DNA of 64,000 nt, from the NCBI GenBank assembly GCA_026874595.1, contig CM049308.1, positions 17,358,001-17,422,000 on the forward strand, read 5' to 3'. The stretch is from Sipunculus nudus (Eukaryota; Annelida; Sipuncula; Golfingiida; Sipunculidae). How positions within the stretch are numbered: the first letter of the stretch is position 1; every line of letters begins with the position of its first letter. The notes beneath the pieces were generated by a model that saw only the letters and a list, made by a program, of their open reading frames with translations, did not search any database and was not told the DNA's origin. Shown piece by piece: positions 12,474 through 25,200 of this stretch. Both the position numbers and the translations under genes were made by a program.

Positions 12474-12632
12474 CTCTGAAGAAAAACAACTCTGATGATC
12501 GGGTCTCATCCCGTGAAACAGACTGTTGTGAATGTGCAGTGTTGTTTTTCTTCAGTGATTTTCTTCAGAGTTATGCATCTCTGGCCTAGTCTGTAGGCCA
12601 CAGAGCAATTTACATCGGAGGGTAACACTACC

Positions 12633-12686
<54 letters not shown>

Positions 12687-12828
12687 CGAAGGTAAGATAA
12701 ACAGTGACGCCTTTTAGATAGACTTACTATTTTTTTAACACACAACTAGTTAGTCTATCTAAAAGGCGTCACTGTTTATCTTAACTTTCGCTTCAACTAC
12801 AGACTAACACGGCTATACCACTTATATA

Positions 12829-12908
<80 letters not shown>

Positions 12909-13334
12909 GAATGAATAGCCATGCTGGTTCGTTGTACGAAGAAATGAAACATGAATACACCGAAAAGTCGGTTCACTGCCGATGGGAAACGAACCCATGA
13001 CCTAACGATTGCCGGTTGCTTGCTCCATCCACTGAGCTACAGCAGGTCCCCGACCCCTCTGGGTATTTGCACACTTTTATAAGAACCAGCCAAGTGACGT
13101 CACGGTAGTGACGTCAGAGTACTACCCACTACATGTGTTGGCACAGCAACTTTGCATGCAGCAGGGAGAACTTGTGGCCTTATATGGTGTGCGGCATATA
13201 TTATATAGACAGATGAATGATTAGCCTTGCTGGTTCGTTGTACGAAGAAATGAAACATGAATTCACAGAAAAGTCGGTTCACTGCCGATGGGAAGTGGGA
13301 AGTGAACCGACTTTTCTTTGTATTCATGTTCATG

Positions 13335-13411
<77 letters not shown>

Positions 13412-16400
13412 GGAGAGAGAGAGAGAGAGAGAGAGATAATTTATTCACATAAAGATTTAAGACAAAATCAAACGCATTGCGAGTACTCCATGGAGTTTAA
13501 ATCCTCTGACCAGAGTGGCAATGGAAGTTGTTTTGAAGACTTTGGTTCGATTATCTTTTCTACATATTTAAAAAAAAAACTTTTTAGGGATATAGCAAGT
13601 TATTCATAACAAACAATCCACATAGGATTAGTTTCTGATGGCTCCAGCCAGTTTTTCCTTAAACGGTTATAAATGTCTTTACTACATTAACTAGGTTCAA
13701 TATGTCGGATATAAATGCCTATATTGAGTAATGAATTCAGGGTCAGGAATATTTGTGAGACGTTATATGTCTTTTGACAAGCTCCCCCAGTCTGTGGAAT
13801 TATGAATAAAAGCAGGCTGATGTACATTAATTTCATTATACAAAGTTTAATTTTATGAATTCCAATGATAAAAACTTACACCAATTTTATAAGGCAACTC
13901 CGCCGTTACTGTGGTAGCAGCTGTACCTACTGCTGGAGCTGAAAAAGAAATAAATGTTTACTTAAGGTTGCTGCATCAATGCGGCATGTAACAAAAATTA
14001 AAGTATAAAGGACATCCCAGATAGATGAGAAGCATTTCCCTGACGAATGAGTTAAACATAAAACAGGGCTTGGGCTTTCTGAAATCAAAAGCCCGGTCAG
14101 AAATCAAAGAAACAATACAGTATTCATCTTGTCCTGGCTTATCAATTAAAAAAATACTTTATCATGGATCCTTGTCAGCGGCACGTGCAGAAATTTGCAG
14201 TTAATTTTCTACTAAGCCAAACACGTACGGTCCATCTTCCATCCTCTGTTATGAAATATTTCCTAGATGACAGAAGCTATCATCACCACATTTTGTAGTT
14301 ATAAATATGCAAAAGTTTTGGTAGTGTTTCCATTGTGGCCTACTTTCAAGGAACCGTCATTATATTTTCAAGGATATCAATTTCTCCAAAAATTTGTTGA
14401 ATTTCAATGACTTCTTGAGATAATTAAGATGAGACATTTCTATACATGATATCCCATATACCTCAGTAACAGTTACAACAATAGCCACCAAAGTTTACAT
14501 GCAGATGAGGTCATATGTTTGCCAGCATTTAATTATCTACCAGGGGATGGAGTGGATGAGAAGCAGTAGAGAATATATTTGAATAACTTACTGAACATTC
14601 ACGGCTGGCAATAATATTTAAAATAATAAAAACATCGTTAGTTTTTAGTTCAAGTGACGGAAGGTTAACTGAGGTATAGCATTGGCGTTTTTTCCGTCGT
14701 TTCGTGACAAATCTAGAATTTTCTAGACCTAGAATTTTCTAACTTAACATCCATGGAGTTCATTAAAAATCATTGGTTAAAAGTCATGGTTTGTGCACCC
14801 CAGAAGAGCCTATGTATTTTATAATGTGGGTACCCTTGGGACTGGGCCCAACTGCCCACTTTATAGAGGTGCCAATTATATGGAGGTATAAGCTGGCACA
14901 TTCAGTGCTGCCACCTAAGGCCTGGTAAAGCTCTATGTATTTTAATGAAAATTTGTCCACATAAAGGCACATGTGATGACCCAAGGATTGCAGTCTGGTG
15001 CAGAAAGATTTTTATTTAGACCAGCCTAGAGAAGAAAGTTATCTTTCATGGGCCTATTTATTTTTTTCATGAATGAAAATAATACAACTTTAAATAGCCT
15101 TATATTTCAAAGTCATAAATCGTCGCCGGATCCTTTACTTTATCAATGTTTTTAATAGAAAAATTCCTTTTGAATTAAGATGGAACTTGGTTATGCTTTT
15201 TATTAATAATTTATCAATTATTATTTCTTATTCATTATTTTACCTTATTTAATCATCACATTCATTGTATGTTTCTAATAATTATATCTACTTAGTCTTT
15301 TATTTCGTTCTAAACTTGTTACAGTCCTTATTTTATTTATTTATCCTGTATCAGATTTACTTAAATAAGCTGGATAGGTTTATCAGTGTATAAACATGCT
15401 GTTATCAGTAAAATTTCTGAAGAAACCAGGAATATCCGGCGAAACATTAATTTCTTGGAGTCGAATTTAAAGGATCTCTAGGTTCCAAATTCAGGAGGAT
15501 CAGCGTACTTTTTATATTTTGAAAACAATTAAAAATTTAATAACTGCAAGAGTTTGGCAGCAAATCATTACTACCAATTAAAAACCAAGCATGTGAATTT
15601 GGATATAATTGTACAGGAAGAAAATTATTTTGAGCTGAAATACTCTCATTAATTTAGTAAAAGTCTTTAATATTTCACATGTATTTACGATCCATCTCCG
15701 ATCGATTACATAATATGTCGATTGTCTGTTTCACACAAGTCAGTTTGTTTACTTGTAATTATAGTCTATTTCGTCCATCTTGGACTATTTATGGTAGTCT
15801 CTTTTCGTCTATATGCAACATATAAAAACTTGATTTTGTCTCTTATTTTTACTGCACTGAAATGAAATAAATTGTGCAAACAAAGTGAAATAGTCCATGA
15901 AAATAGTGCCCTCTTTGGGACATTTTGTTCAACATAAATATCAACAGAAATGCTAAAACAATTTCACCTGGAACAGATAAGTTGGGAATCAGGAGACGAA
16001 ATTGTTAAAGACATTGAAAATATATAATACGAGGGGAACTTTAGTCAACTGTTGCCATTTCATGCATAAACCTACCATTGACTAATATTTTGAGAGGGAT
16101 ATCAAAGTAACAAGAGATAAAACATTTTCCATGGTTTTCTCGCCGCACTTTTGTTTTTTCCCATTTTTACCATCATGCCTAAGGTTTATCATCTTGCATC
16201 CATCGCAGTCGGAATGAGGAGGCCATCTCTGTTTTAAAAAACGCAAAAATGGTCCCATGCCTTTTTTTAAGTCGGACTATATCCGCCCGATTTTCCGGAC
16301 AATAACGGCTAAAATTATAATATTTGCATGAAAAATGTAAAAAATATTCGCCTGTCAACAACCAAGGCATGGCTGAAAAATACAAATTTTTCAATTTATT

Positions 16401-18150
16401 TGATACAATTATTTTGATCTTACATGGTCCTCTAGATTTAATTAATTCTTTTTTACAGGCGACGGTAAAGTCTCTTGTATTCGAAAAAAGAGACCACACA
16501 GACAACCCCTACGGATTCTGAGACAAAATAAATACGAGGGATAAATTTGGATAAATCCAATAATATATGATAGATTATTTTTTACCCGTATTTTCTAACA
16601 GTATTACCTTGTTAGTACAGAACAGGTGGATTTAGTATTTGAGAAACAAAGAGGGCAACAAATGCAACTGGGCAAAAGGCCAAGATCTGCACTCATTTTG
16701 ATCCAAAATAAACAACCGTCGTTCCCCTGTCCATATTTTTTAAAATTTAAATTTTCATTGAAATATTTGGAGACCAACTGACATACTAGAAAATTTGCCA
16801 CACTGGTTACATCAATTTCAGTCAGCCATCTTTTTTACGTAACGTGATTAACTGTTATAGAGAATTCGAAAGGGTTACGATGTCGTGTCATACACAAAAG
16901 CAACAACTCACAAAACTGATCCTCCATGACAGCACTCGCGCCCTGCGGTCCCAACAATTCATCAAGTAGAGGAAAAATGTTGGCGGCCACGCTGCACTTG
17001 TTCAATTCACAATTGGGATAATTGCGTATAATGATTCCAACCACGCGATTCCACTTGAACACTGGGGCCCCGCAGTCTCCATAACACGTGGCTTGCGTAG
17101 GCATAGTCGTCAGCATACAGATGTTCTTTGTTCCATCAGTTGTTATAGAAGTAATGCCAGCACAGCACGCGTTAGCCCCACTCCATTTCATTTGAACCGC
17201 TTGTATATTTGTTGCATCAGTTTCAGGTGTCATCGATGTCATCCCCCATCCACTCAGCATAACCGGTTCTTCCGGCGTAGGTACATGTGTTTTTGAACAT
17301 GGTAGTTCTGCCGGTTTACAGGTTGTCAATTCATAATCTCTTTCGATGATTATTATGGCCACCTCTTTATCCTTTGTATATCTTACTTCTTTTATTTTTC
17401 CTTCATTGGTTTTTGAGGGACCGCTATACAGTCTGAAATAACAGATGGATCGGTAAAACGCAGGGAAAAGATGCTTTGCATGGTGCGTCATTTATGACAC
17501 AAACACATGATATCTGTTACCAAATATTCCAACCATTTTGTCGGCTACATGTGGTTCATTTAATTTCTGCGTGCAAAAAAATTCTATATACCTATATGTT
17601 TGAATTATCTTCACGAGGCATAATATTTGTGGAAGTTTTACATCCCATATTCATTTCCAAATACTTTGTAATACCTCATTTTACGTTATTTTACGTAATT
17701 TGTCAAAACGGGGCAATAACTATATATATATGTTTTGATTTCGACTTAGGAATTTGCGTTATCGTTCTCTAACTTTTGCCAAATTTAGAACTTCTACAGG
17801 AGTTTATTGTCTTTTTCTGTGTCTGCCTTTGACCGAACAAAATAGCCGCGTCACATACGGGGGCGAGTAGCTCCACAGTAATAAATTGAAAACACTCAAC
17901 CCAGTCAACCGTGACACTGGTTGGTTACTTTCCACACTACAGCGTTTAGTTACAGTATTTTCATTGCTTTTGGCATATGAACATATATATGCATGTCCAA
18001 GAGAGCATTTGGAGCCACAATTACGTGATCTGGTCCGATTACAGGTACTGAGTTACTTAATCACACGTAATAGGATAGGTGAATAGTCACTACCAATATT
18101 AATTGTGTATTCATCATAATAAATTAGTCTTCCTGTTATTTCTCTGTTAT

Positions 18151-18210
<60 letters not shown>

Positions 18211-18322
18211 TATTTACATTCTGTGTAACTGAACTTTGCGTAAATAATCACTATGTACCAGCCCTTAGCATCCTGCTAGTAGAGCACTATTTGATTCGTT
18301 CTGCAAACATGTATACTATCGG

Positions 18323-18400
<78 letters not shown>

Positions 18401-19181
18401 AAAACCTCGTTGTGTCGAAGTCGAAGGGACTTGTGAATTTACTTCGTTCAACAGGAGTTCGAGACATCCGATATTCATTTTATTCAATCTCATTCGGCCT
18501 TTATTATTATTGATAAATACTACACATGTATAAGTCCTATATTACGTTGTTCTAATGAGTGTGTGCGTGAAAGAACAACATAATGTTATAAAAAAAATTT
18601 TTGTTAATAAAGAAGCACATACGTAACACCAAAATAGGATTAAGTAAATAAAAAAAGTGAAGCAGTATAGTGAGCTCTTTGGTAAATAAGAGTCAATCTG
18701 AAAGGTGTTATCTTCCTCCCTATACATAGAGTCCTGTCTGTTTATCCTAGACCCGTCGAATATGAGGATTCCATTATGTTTGGTTTATTAATAACTTTTC
18801 ATTTCGAATCAAGGCATGATTATGAGTGATTAATTGGTCAAACACGTAAAAAACGGACCAGGTGTGTAAACCATCGCGCCTGATGGGTAAGATCCTTTGC
18901 CGGAAATTATTATATAACTGGTCATCACGGCCGTAGGTATGATTGATGGACCGTTCACAACTTTTTTCGAAACATTCAAGCGACATGACTTCGAGTTAAG
19001 CAATAGAAATACTAGCTGGGGACCAACAAAACACTTCGACTATTCAGGTGTTTCGTCACATCCGAGTTCGACAAAAAAGGAGTTGAATTATTAAAGTTTT
19101 AACTGTTTTTGCAGGGACTTCATATTCAACTTCGAAACATGCGGGAATTCGAATTAAACGACTTCCACAAAACGATGTTAC

Positions 19182-19263
<82 letters not shown>

Positions 19264-22200
19264 TCCGGCTGGCCTAAAGAAATTATGGAATGGGAGTGCG
19301 AGGGATCCATGAGAATTATCAAGTCTCCCTGGGGATCATGATGCTCAACTGACCTCTGACACAGAGATATTCTATAAACTTAGATTGCTGTCATATTAGT
19401 ATTGTTGTAACTCTGTTTGCAACAGAAGTGAAGAATATATCAAATATGGTTACTGGGAGTTTTCGGAGCGTGGTACCGCGAGATTTCGAAATCACCTGCA
19501 TTTCTGTTTACATTGCAAACATCGACAAATTACACCAGTGAGCTTACGGATACGTTCGTCCATGAGAAGTAGTGCGGCCAAAAAGATCATAGAGAAAGCG
19601 CAAAACCTGCTTATGAATGCCCGTATAGGTGAGATAAATTTCAGGATTACATGCAAAAAGTGCAGACTGCAACGAGAGATTGTTTGATACAGTTACCAAC
19701 GATCGTTTTGCGGAGTTACACGCTTACATAGAGAAAGGTAAACGCCTAGAATGGGACAAATGTCGAGACCGCCATCGCAACAAGTTTTCACTCTAAGTTG
19801 CCAAACAGCCATCTCCAGATACCACTGAAAGTGGAGTAAGTCAAGCAGAAACGGATAACATCAAAAACAGGTGGGTGAAAACATTTCTTCTCGAGAACCT
19901 TCTACACATATGGTATCTGTGTTGCGTAGAGGGCTCAACTTTGCCGTCACGCCTGACCGGCTCCCTGTCAATGACATAATCCTAGCTGTAGAAACGGCAT
20001 GTAAACACATTGGGGCCACCTCCGATGAAGCGGCCTCCCTTCATGTTGATTGTGTCAAATTGATCCAGAATGCTAGACCCCCGAAAAAAGTAACATCTCT
20101 CGAGAGGAAAGACAAGCTCTAGATGATTTGAAAAATGATGACTCCATTTACACCATGCCGGCTGACAAAAGCCGCGCTGTAGTCGTAATTGACAAATCTG
20201 AATATGAGGCAAAAATGGAGGCCTTGTTGAGTGACACAAACATCTACGAAAAACTAAAAAAAAACCCACAACCATGTATTCTAGACAGGTCATCTCGGCT
20301 TTGAAGGACATTAAGGCATCTGGTGCTCTGACTCATAAACAATATCTTGAGCTATACCCCACTTCCTCCGTTCCCCCTAAATTGTACGGCCTCTCTAAGA
20401 TCCACAAGGCTGGCGAACCCCTGCGCCCTATAGTAGCCTCTCGTGGATCGGTCACGTACAATATCGCTAGATTTTTGGCTAAAATACTTGCCCCTCTTGT
20501 GGGTTAATCTCCACGTCACATCATGAACAGTAAAGGCCTGGTAGATAAATTATCCTGCATCAGATTGGCATAGAATGAGAGTTTGGTGTCTTATGACGTC
20601 ACTGCCCTCTTCACTAGTGTACCTGTGGATAAGGCCCTTAAGATTATCTTGGAACTGCTGGAGAATGACGAGACCCTCAACGATAGGACCGACTTAAATT
20701 CAGCCCAGGTCACGGCCCTTCTCAGGTTATGCCTCAAGACGACTTATTTCGTTTACAAAGGGGAGTACAATAAGCAGAAGGAAGGTGCCGCCATGGGCTC
20801 CCCAGTAAGCCCTATTGTGGCTAATCTCTACATGGAGAATTTTGAGGAGAAAGCCATCGCTTCATTCCCCCATCCGCTCAAATTTTCGCTATGTCGACGA
20901 CACCATCTCCTCGCTCAAAACCGCACTCATTGACCTCTTCACTGTCCACCTGAACAGCATCGACTCTAAGATACAGTTCACAGTGGAACATGTTGAGGAC
21001 AAGACGATTGCTATGCTTGACGCTAAGATTAAGATTCAAGACGACGGATCCCTTGAGTTCTCGGTGTATAGAAAAATCACACACACCGACCAATATCTGC
21101 AATTCGACAGCCACCAGCCCCTGCAACACAAACTCGGTGTGGTACGCACCCTCAAGCACCGTGCGCATGCAATCTGCAGCTCTCGGGAAACCCTAGATAC
21201 TGAACTCGACCATCTAGACAAAGTTCTTAGGGTATCGGGCTAACCCGAGAGAGGCTGCCCCTCACACGGACAAAATTGTGCCCCATCCTGGTACTGAGTG
21301 CTCTTTTCCTGTTAAAGGTCATGTCACGATCCCCAACGTGGCAGGCATTTCTGACATTCTAACCAGGAAATTCCGCAAATTGGGTGTTGCAACTCATGCG
21401 GTCCCTGCCAACTCCATCCGCAGACATCTTGGTACCCCCAAAGATAAGGACCCCATGTCGGATATGGGTGGTATTGTGTACCATCTCCAATGTGCAGACT
21501 GCGACCACCACTATGTCGGTGAAACGGGTAGAGCCTTTAAAATACGACACTCTGAACATCTAAAGGACGCTAATTCCCCCGTCTTCCAACATCTCAATAG
21601 TACGGGACACCATCTAGAAAAAGGCAAAATGGTTGACAAAGATTCACGCTGGTTCAAACGCGGCATACGCGAAGCTATGCAGATACGAAAACTCCAGCCC
21701 ACTCTCAACCAGGACCAAGGGCGCCACCCTCTCCCGAGAACCTACAACTCCTTGTTGTTGACACGTGACCGTTCGTGCCTCACGGCCTATGGCAACGGCT
21801 CAACAACAAACTAAGGATTTCCCCTGGCCTTGTTCACGTCATTCAGTGAACAAGTCTGGTAGAGACCAGACTAAAACTCTGCTTTCAAATACTTTGCATG
21901 TGGGTACTGTTAAATTGTTTCATATTTATTATGGTTACTTCAATTTGTCCATTTGGATAGATACAATAGTTAATCATGATGCATGTTGCTGGTCTCCTAT
22001 TGTGACATGTTGAACCTGATTTCTGAGTCTTAAAAAATTGCCTCCCAAAGGAAACAAAATAATGGAACTCCTGATTGCGGGTGTGAATATTATGTAGAGA
22101 GAAAATTGAATGATTTGAAAGACACTTTGTTGGGTGCAATATACACTCTCAGAAATACTTTCACAAATGAAACAGAAAAGTAATATTTAAGCTGTTAAGA

Positions 22201-25200
22201 GAAGAAACTAAAACGAATGCGACACAAACTGCAAAAATGGTACAAAGCGTGGAATAAGCTTGAAAGATATAAAATGAAAAAGGAGAAATTGACCGAGGAA
22301 AATAGAAAACTGAAAAAGTAGCAACATTTTTTCAAGCCAAGTTGTGACTTCTGTGATTAATATGCCCAAACAAAGAAGGTAACTTCAAAAAGGTAAAAAT
22401 AGGCCCACAGGATTTTGAGTGGATGAAGATAAACCTTTCATGATTCGTGGTGATTGTAGCATTTTTTAAAATAAAAATCATCAGGAACGAAGAAGAGTGC
22501 AAATTAAAGTAAAAGTAAAAGATATTGTTGAATATTTCAAGCTGCCTTGATTTAATTGATATACGAAATAACTTGAAATCAATGGCAGACTAGACCTGCT
22601 TTTATTTTTGCGTTGTTTACAAGATTTTTTAAGTAATGGCATTTCCCTCGGGTCTAGTTTGAAAATTTGAGGCAAACAGCAAGAAGAAAGGATACTGGAA
22701 GTTTAACAATGATTTATTAAAGATGAATCCTGCAAGGAATTGTCTATCACGAATTGTGGGATAAAATGGAAATTATCAAAGTATTCGACCAGAGAGTAAA
22801 CCATTGTTTACGCAAAGAACATTAGGAATATACTGAATGATCATAACGAGACAGTATCCTCTAGACTAAAATGTTTCGACAGAGGGAGAGAATTGACTGA
22901 CCTATGAGAATATTTCTAGCAAAGAGATACAAGTCACCAAGGGTTCATGACGCTTAGCTGACTAGAAAAACGTTCACAAAGGGAATTTTATCAATACCAA
23001 ATTTTTTAGGTGGTATCCCATTTCAACTGAGGCTCAGCTGGAGGATATGAGTAACGAAGATCTAATTTCAGGTTTCCAAGGAGATTTTTCAAGGAACTGC
23101 CTGGATGTCAAGTTAGAAGATTCTAGGTCCAATATTTACATTTGTACTCTGTTAACAGGCAACCGCTCAAGAAAAGGCGTTAACATTTGATAAAATCCAG
23201 GTGGTACCACCAGTCTGCAGGAACTGATAAAACACTCAATAATGCATGTGCATGCAAAGAATCATGGTGATGGATTTCATTAGGTGTTCAGGAACTGGAG
23301 GTTTCATATAATCTGTTTAATTATACTGAAGGGTATTTACAAGCCCTTTAGCTCAAAGGATAGGGTAACAGAAACCTAATGTCAGATTTAAAAGGATATT
23401 TTTCATGGACATCTCTGCATTTTAAATAAGAAGATTCTAGGTTGATAGGTTACGATTTGTACCCTGTTAACAGATGACTGCATCTTTGAAGGTATAAAAA
23501 AAAGAAAAAATGCATAAAAATAAGTGAAAAAAACAGGTGGTGCCACTAGTCTGCAGGAACTGATAAAACACTCAATAATGAATATGCATGTAAAGTATCA
23601 TGGAAATCAATGCATCAGTTGTTCAGATACTGGAGCTTTTTTAACACAGTTTTAATTATTCTAGGGGGAACTCCGAATCCCATAGCTAAGAGGATATGGG
23701 TAACAGAGACCTAATTTCAGGTCTGCAAGGAGACTTATCATGGGCCCTCCTGCATGTCAAGAAAAACGATTCTAGGTCCAGTCGTTACGATTTGTGCTCT
23801 GTTAAAAGATGACCGCATCGTAAGAGGTCTAAAGAATAAAGAAAAAATTGGTAAAAATATAAAAATACAGGTGGCGCCACCAGACTGCAGAAACGGATAA
23901 ACCATTCTATGATCAATATCGATGCAAAGAATCATGGTGATCAATGCAACAGTTGGCCAGATACTTGAGCTTTTGTATCAAATCTTCCGTTTTTATTCTG
24001 GGTGATTATTTGGAGCCCCATAGCTCAGAGGTTATGGATAACAAAGACCAAGGAGACTTTAATGGGGCTCCCTGCAAGTCAAAAAAGAAGATTCTAGGTC
24101 CCGTCAATACGATTTGAGTCTTGTTAACAGATGACTGCAACTTTTTCAGTCTCAAAATAGAGTTGTTCATTAGTTGTTCAGATACCTGCGCTTTTGTTTC
24201 AAATTAACCATTATTCTGGGGGGGGGGGGCGGGTATTTCGAAGCCCCATAGCTCAAAGAATAAGGGGAAAACATAATTTCAGGTTTCAAAGGAGATTTTT
24301 TATGGACCTCCAAGGATGTTAAGTAAGAAGATTCCAGGTCCAGTGGTTACAATATGTGCCTGGTAAACGGTCGGACAGACGGACGGGCAGACAAACGGAC
24401 AGACAGACGGACAGGCGGACAGACGGACGCCGGACAAATGGTGATTGCTATAGCTCAGATGACTTTCAGTCAGCAGATCTAAAATGGTCTAGTCCTTAAA
24501 AGGCTGAAAGGACAACTGTAAGACCAAACGTTTGATGAAGAAAATGAGGATTACCAGGTACTTTTGATCAGCTAGAAATGAGGTGGAGATATTATATTAG
24601 AAAACCTAAATCACGAACAACGCCTGAGGATGCATTATCTTATTAAAAAAGAAACTACTGCCAGTAAAATCATTTTAAGAATGTCTGTATAAAAGTAAAT
24701 ATAAGAAATAACGAACTATAGGTCACCGTTTCAGATGAAACATGTTCGACCATACTCAAATATGTTCAATAAGAACATTGAAAGGTATGCTAAAGAAAAT
24801 ATATAAATAACTTTTATAAAAAAAAATCTATAAGTGGTGTCATTATTTTAATTAAATAAAGTACAACTGCGATTTGAAAGAGGTTTTGCAGAGAAGTTAT
24901 TTTTTAACTCAACTTTTCCTACAGAAAATATAGGCATGCCTTAATATAAAGAGAATATGTTAATCTTGTAAAAGTTTCTTCAATTTATTCTTCAATTAAC
25001 TCTGTTATTTGAACGACTGAAATTTTTACTGCAGCGAAGCAACGTTTTGCGATTGATCTGAATTACCCTTTCACAAACTTCTAACTCCACTTTCACCTCG
25101 GGAAATTCAAATCAACGTTAGTATTAACGAACGTGTATGACTTACTTGATGCTAGTAGGTGAGGCCGCAGCACGTGCGCATGCCCCACACGTAAGCACCA

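Larger units (their letters stand above)
19260..21880 (+). mobile_element. Penelope-like retroelement (PLE), decayed
   Basis: A roughly 2.6-kb element between a (TA)n run and two small hairpins. It encodes, in order, a PLE N-terminal region, a reverse transcriptase with YVDD, and a C-terminal GIY-YIG endonuclease. This order is diagnostic of endonuclease-bearing Penelope-like elements. At least four frameshifts and several stops make it non-functional. It lies in intron 2 of the pseudoprotease gene, antisense to that gene. Exact ends are not defined because I saw no clear terminal repeat. Confidence 0.75.

Noticed and set aside
12975-13046. Functional tRNA gene
   Set aside because: The cloverleaf is good, but it lacks U33 and is embedded in a repeat present in several copies.
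13263-13609. Long frames on both strands rich in Arg-Glu or Ser-Leu repeats and Ile-Tyr repeats
   Set aside because: They are translations of (GA)n and (TA)n microsatellites, with no coding signature.
16835-16911. Exon 3 read-through tail as the normal C-terminus
   Set aside because: A good GTGAGT donor precedes it, and exons 4-5 match in phase with strong sites; kept only as a possible isoform.
18276-18533. Ile-Tyr repeat frames here and at 19056-19322 and 43978-44337
   Set aside because: Produced by (TA)n reading through; both strands are open for the same reason.
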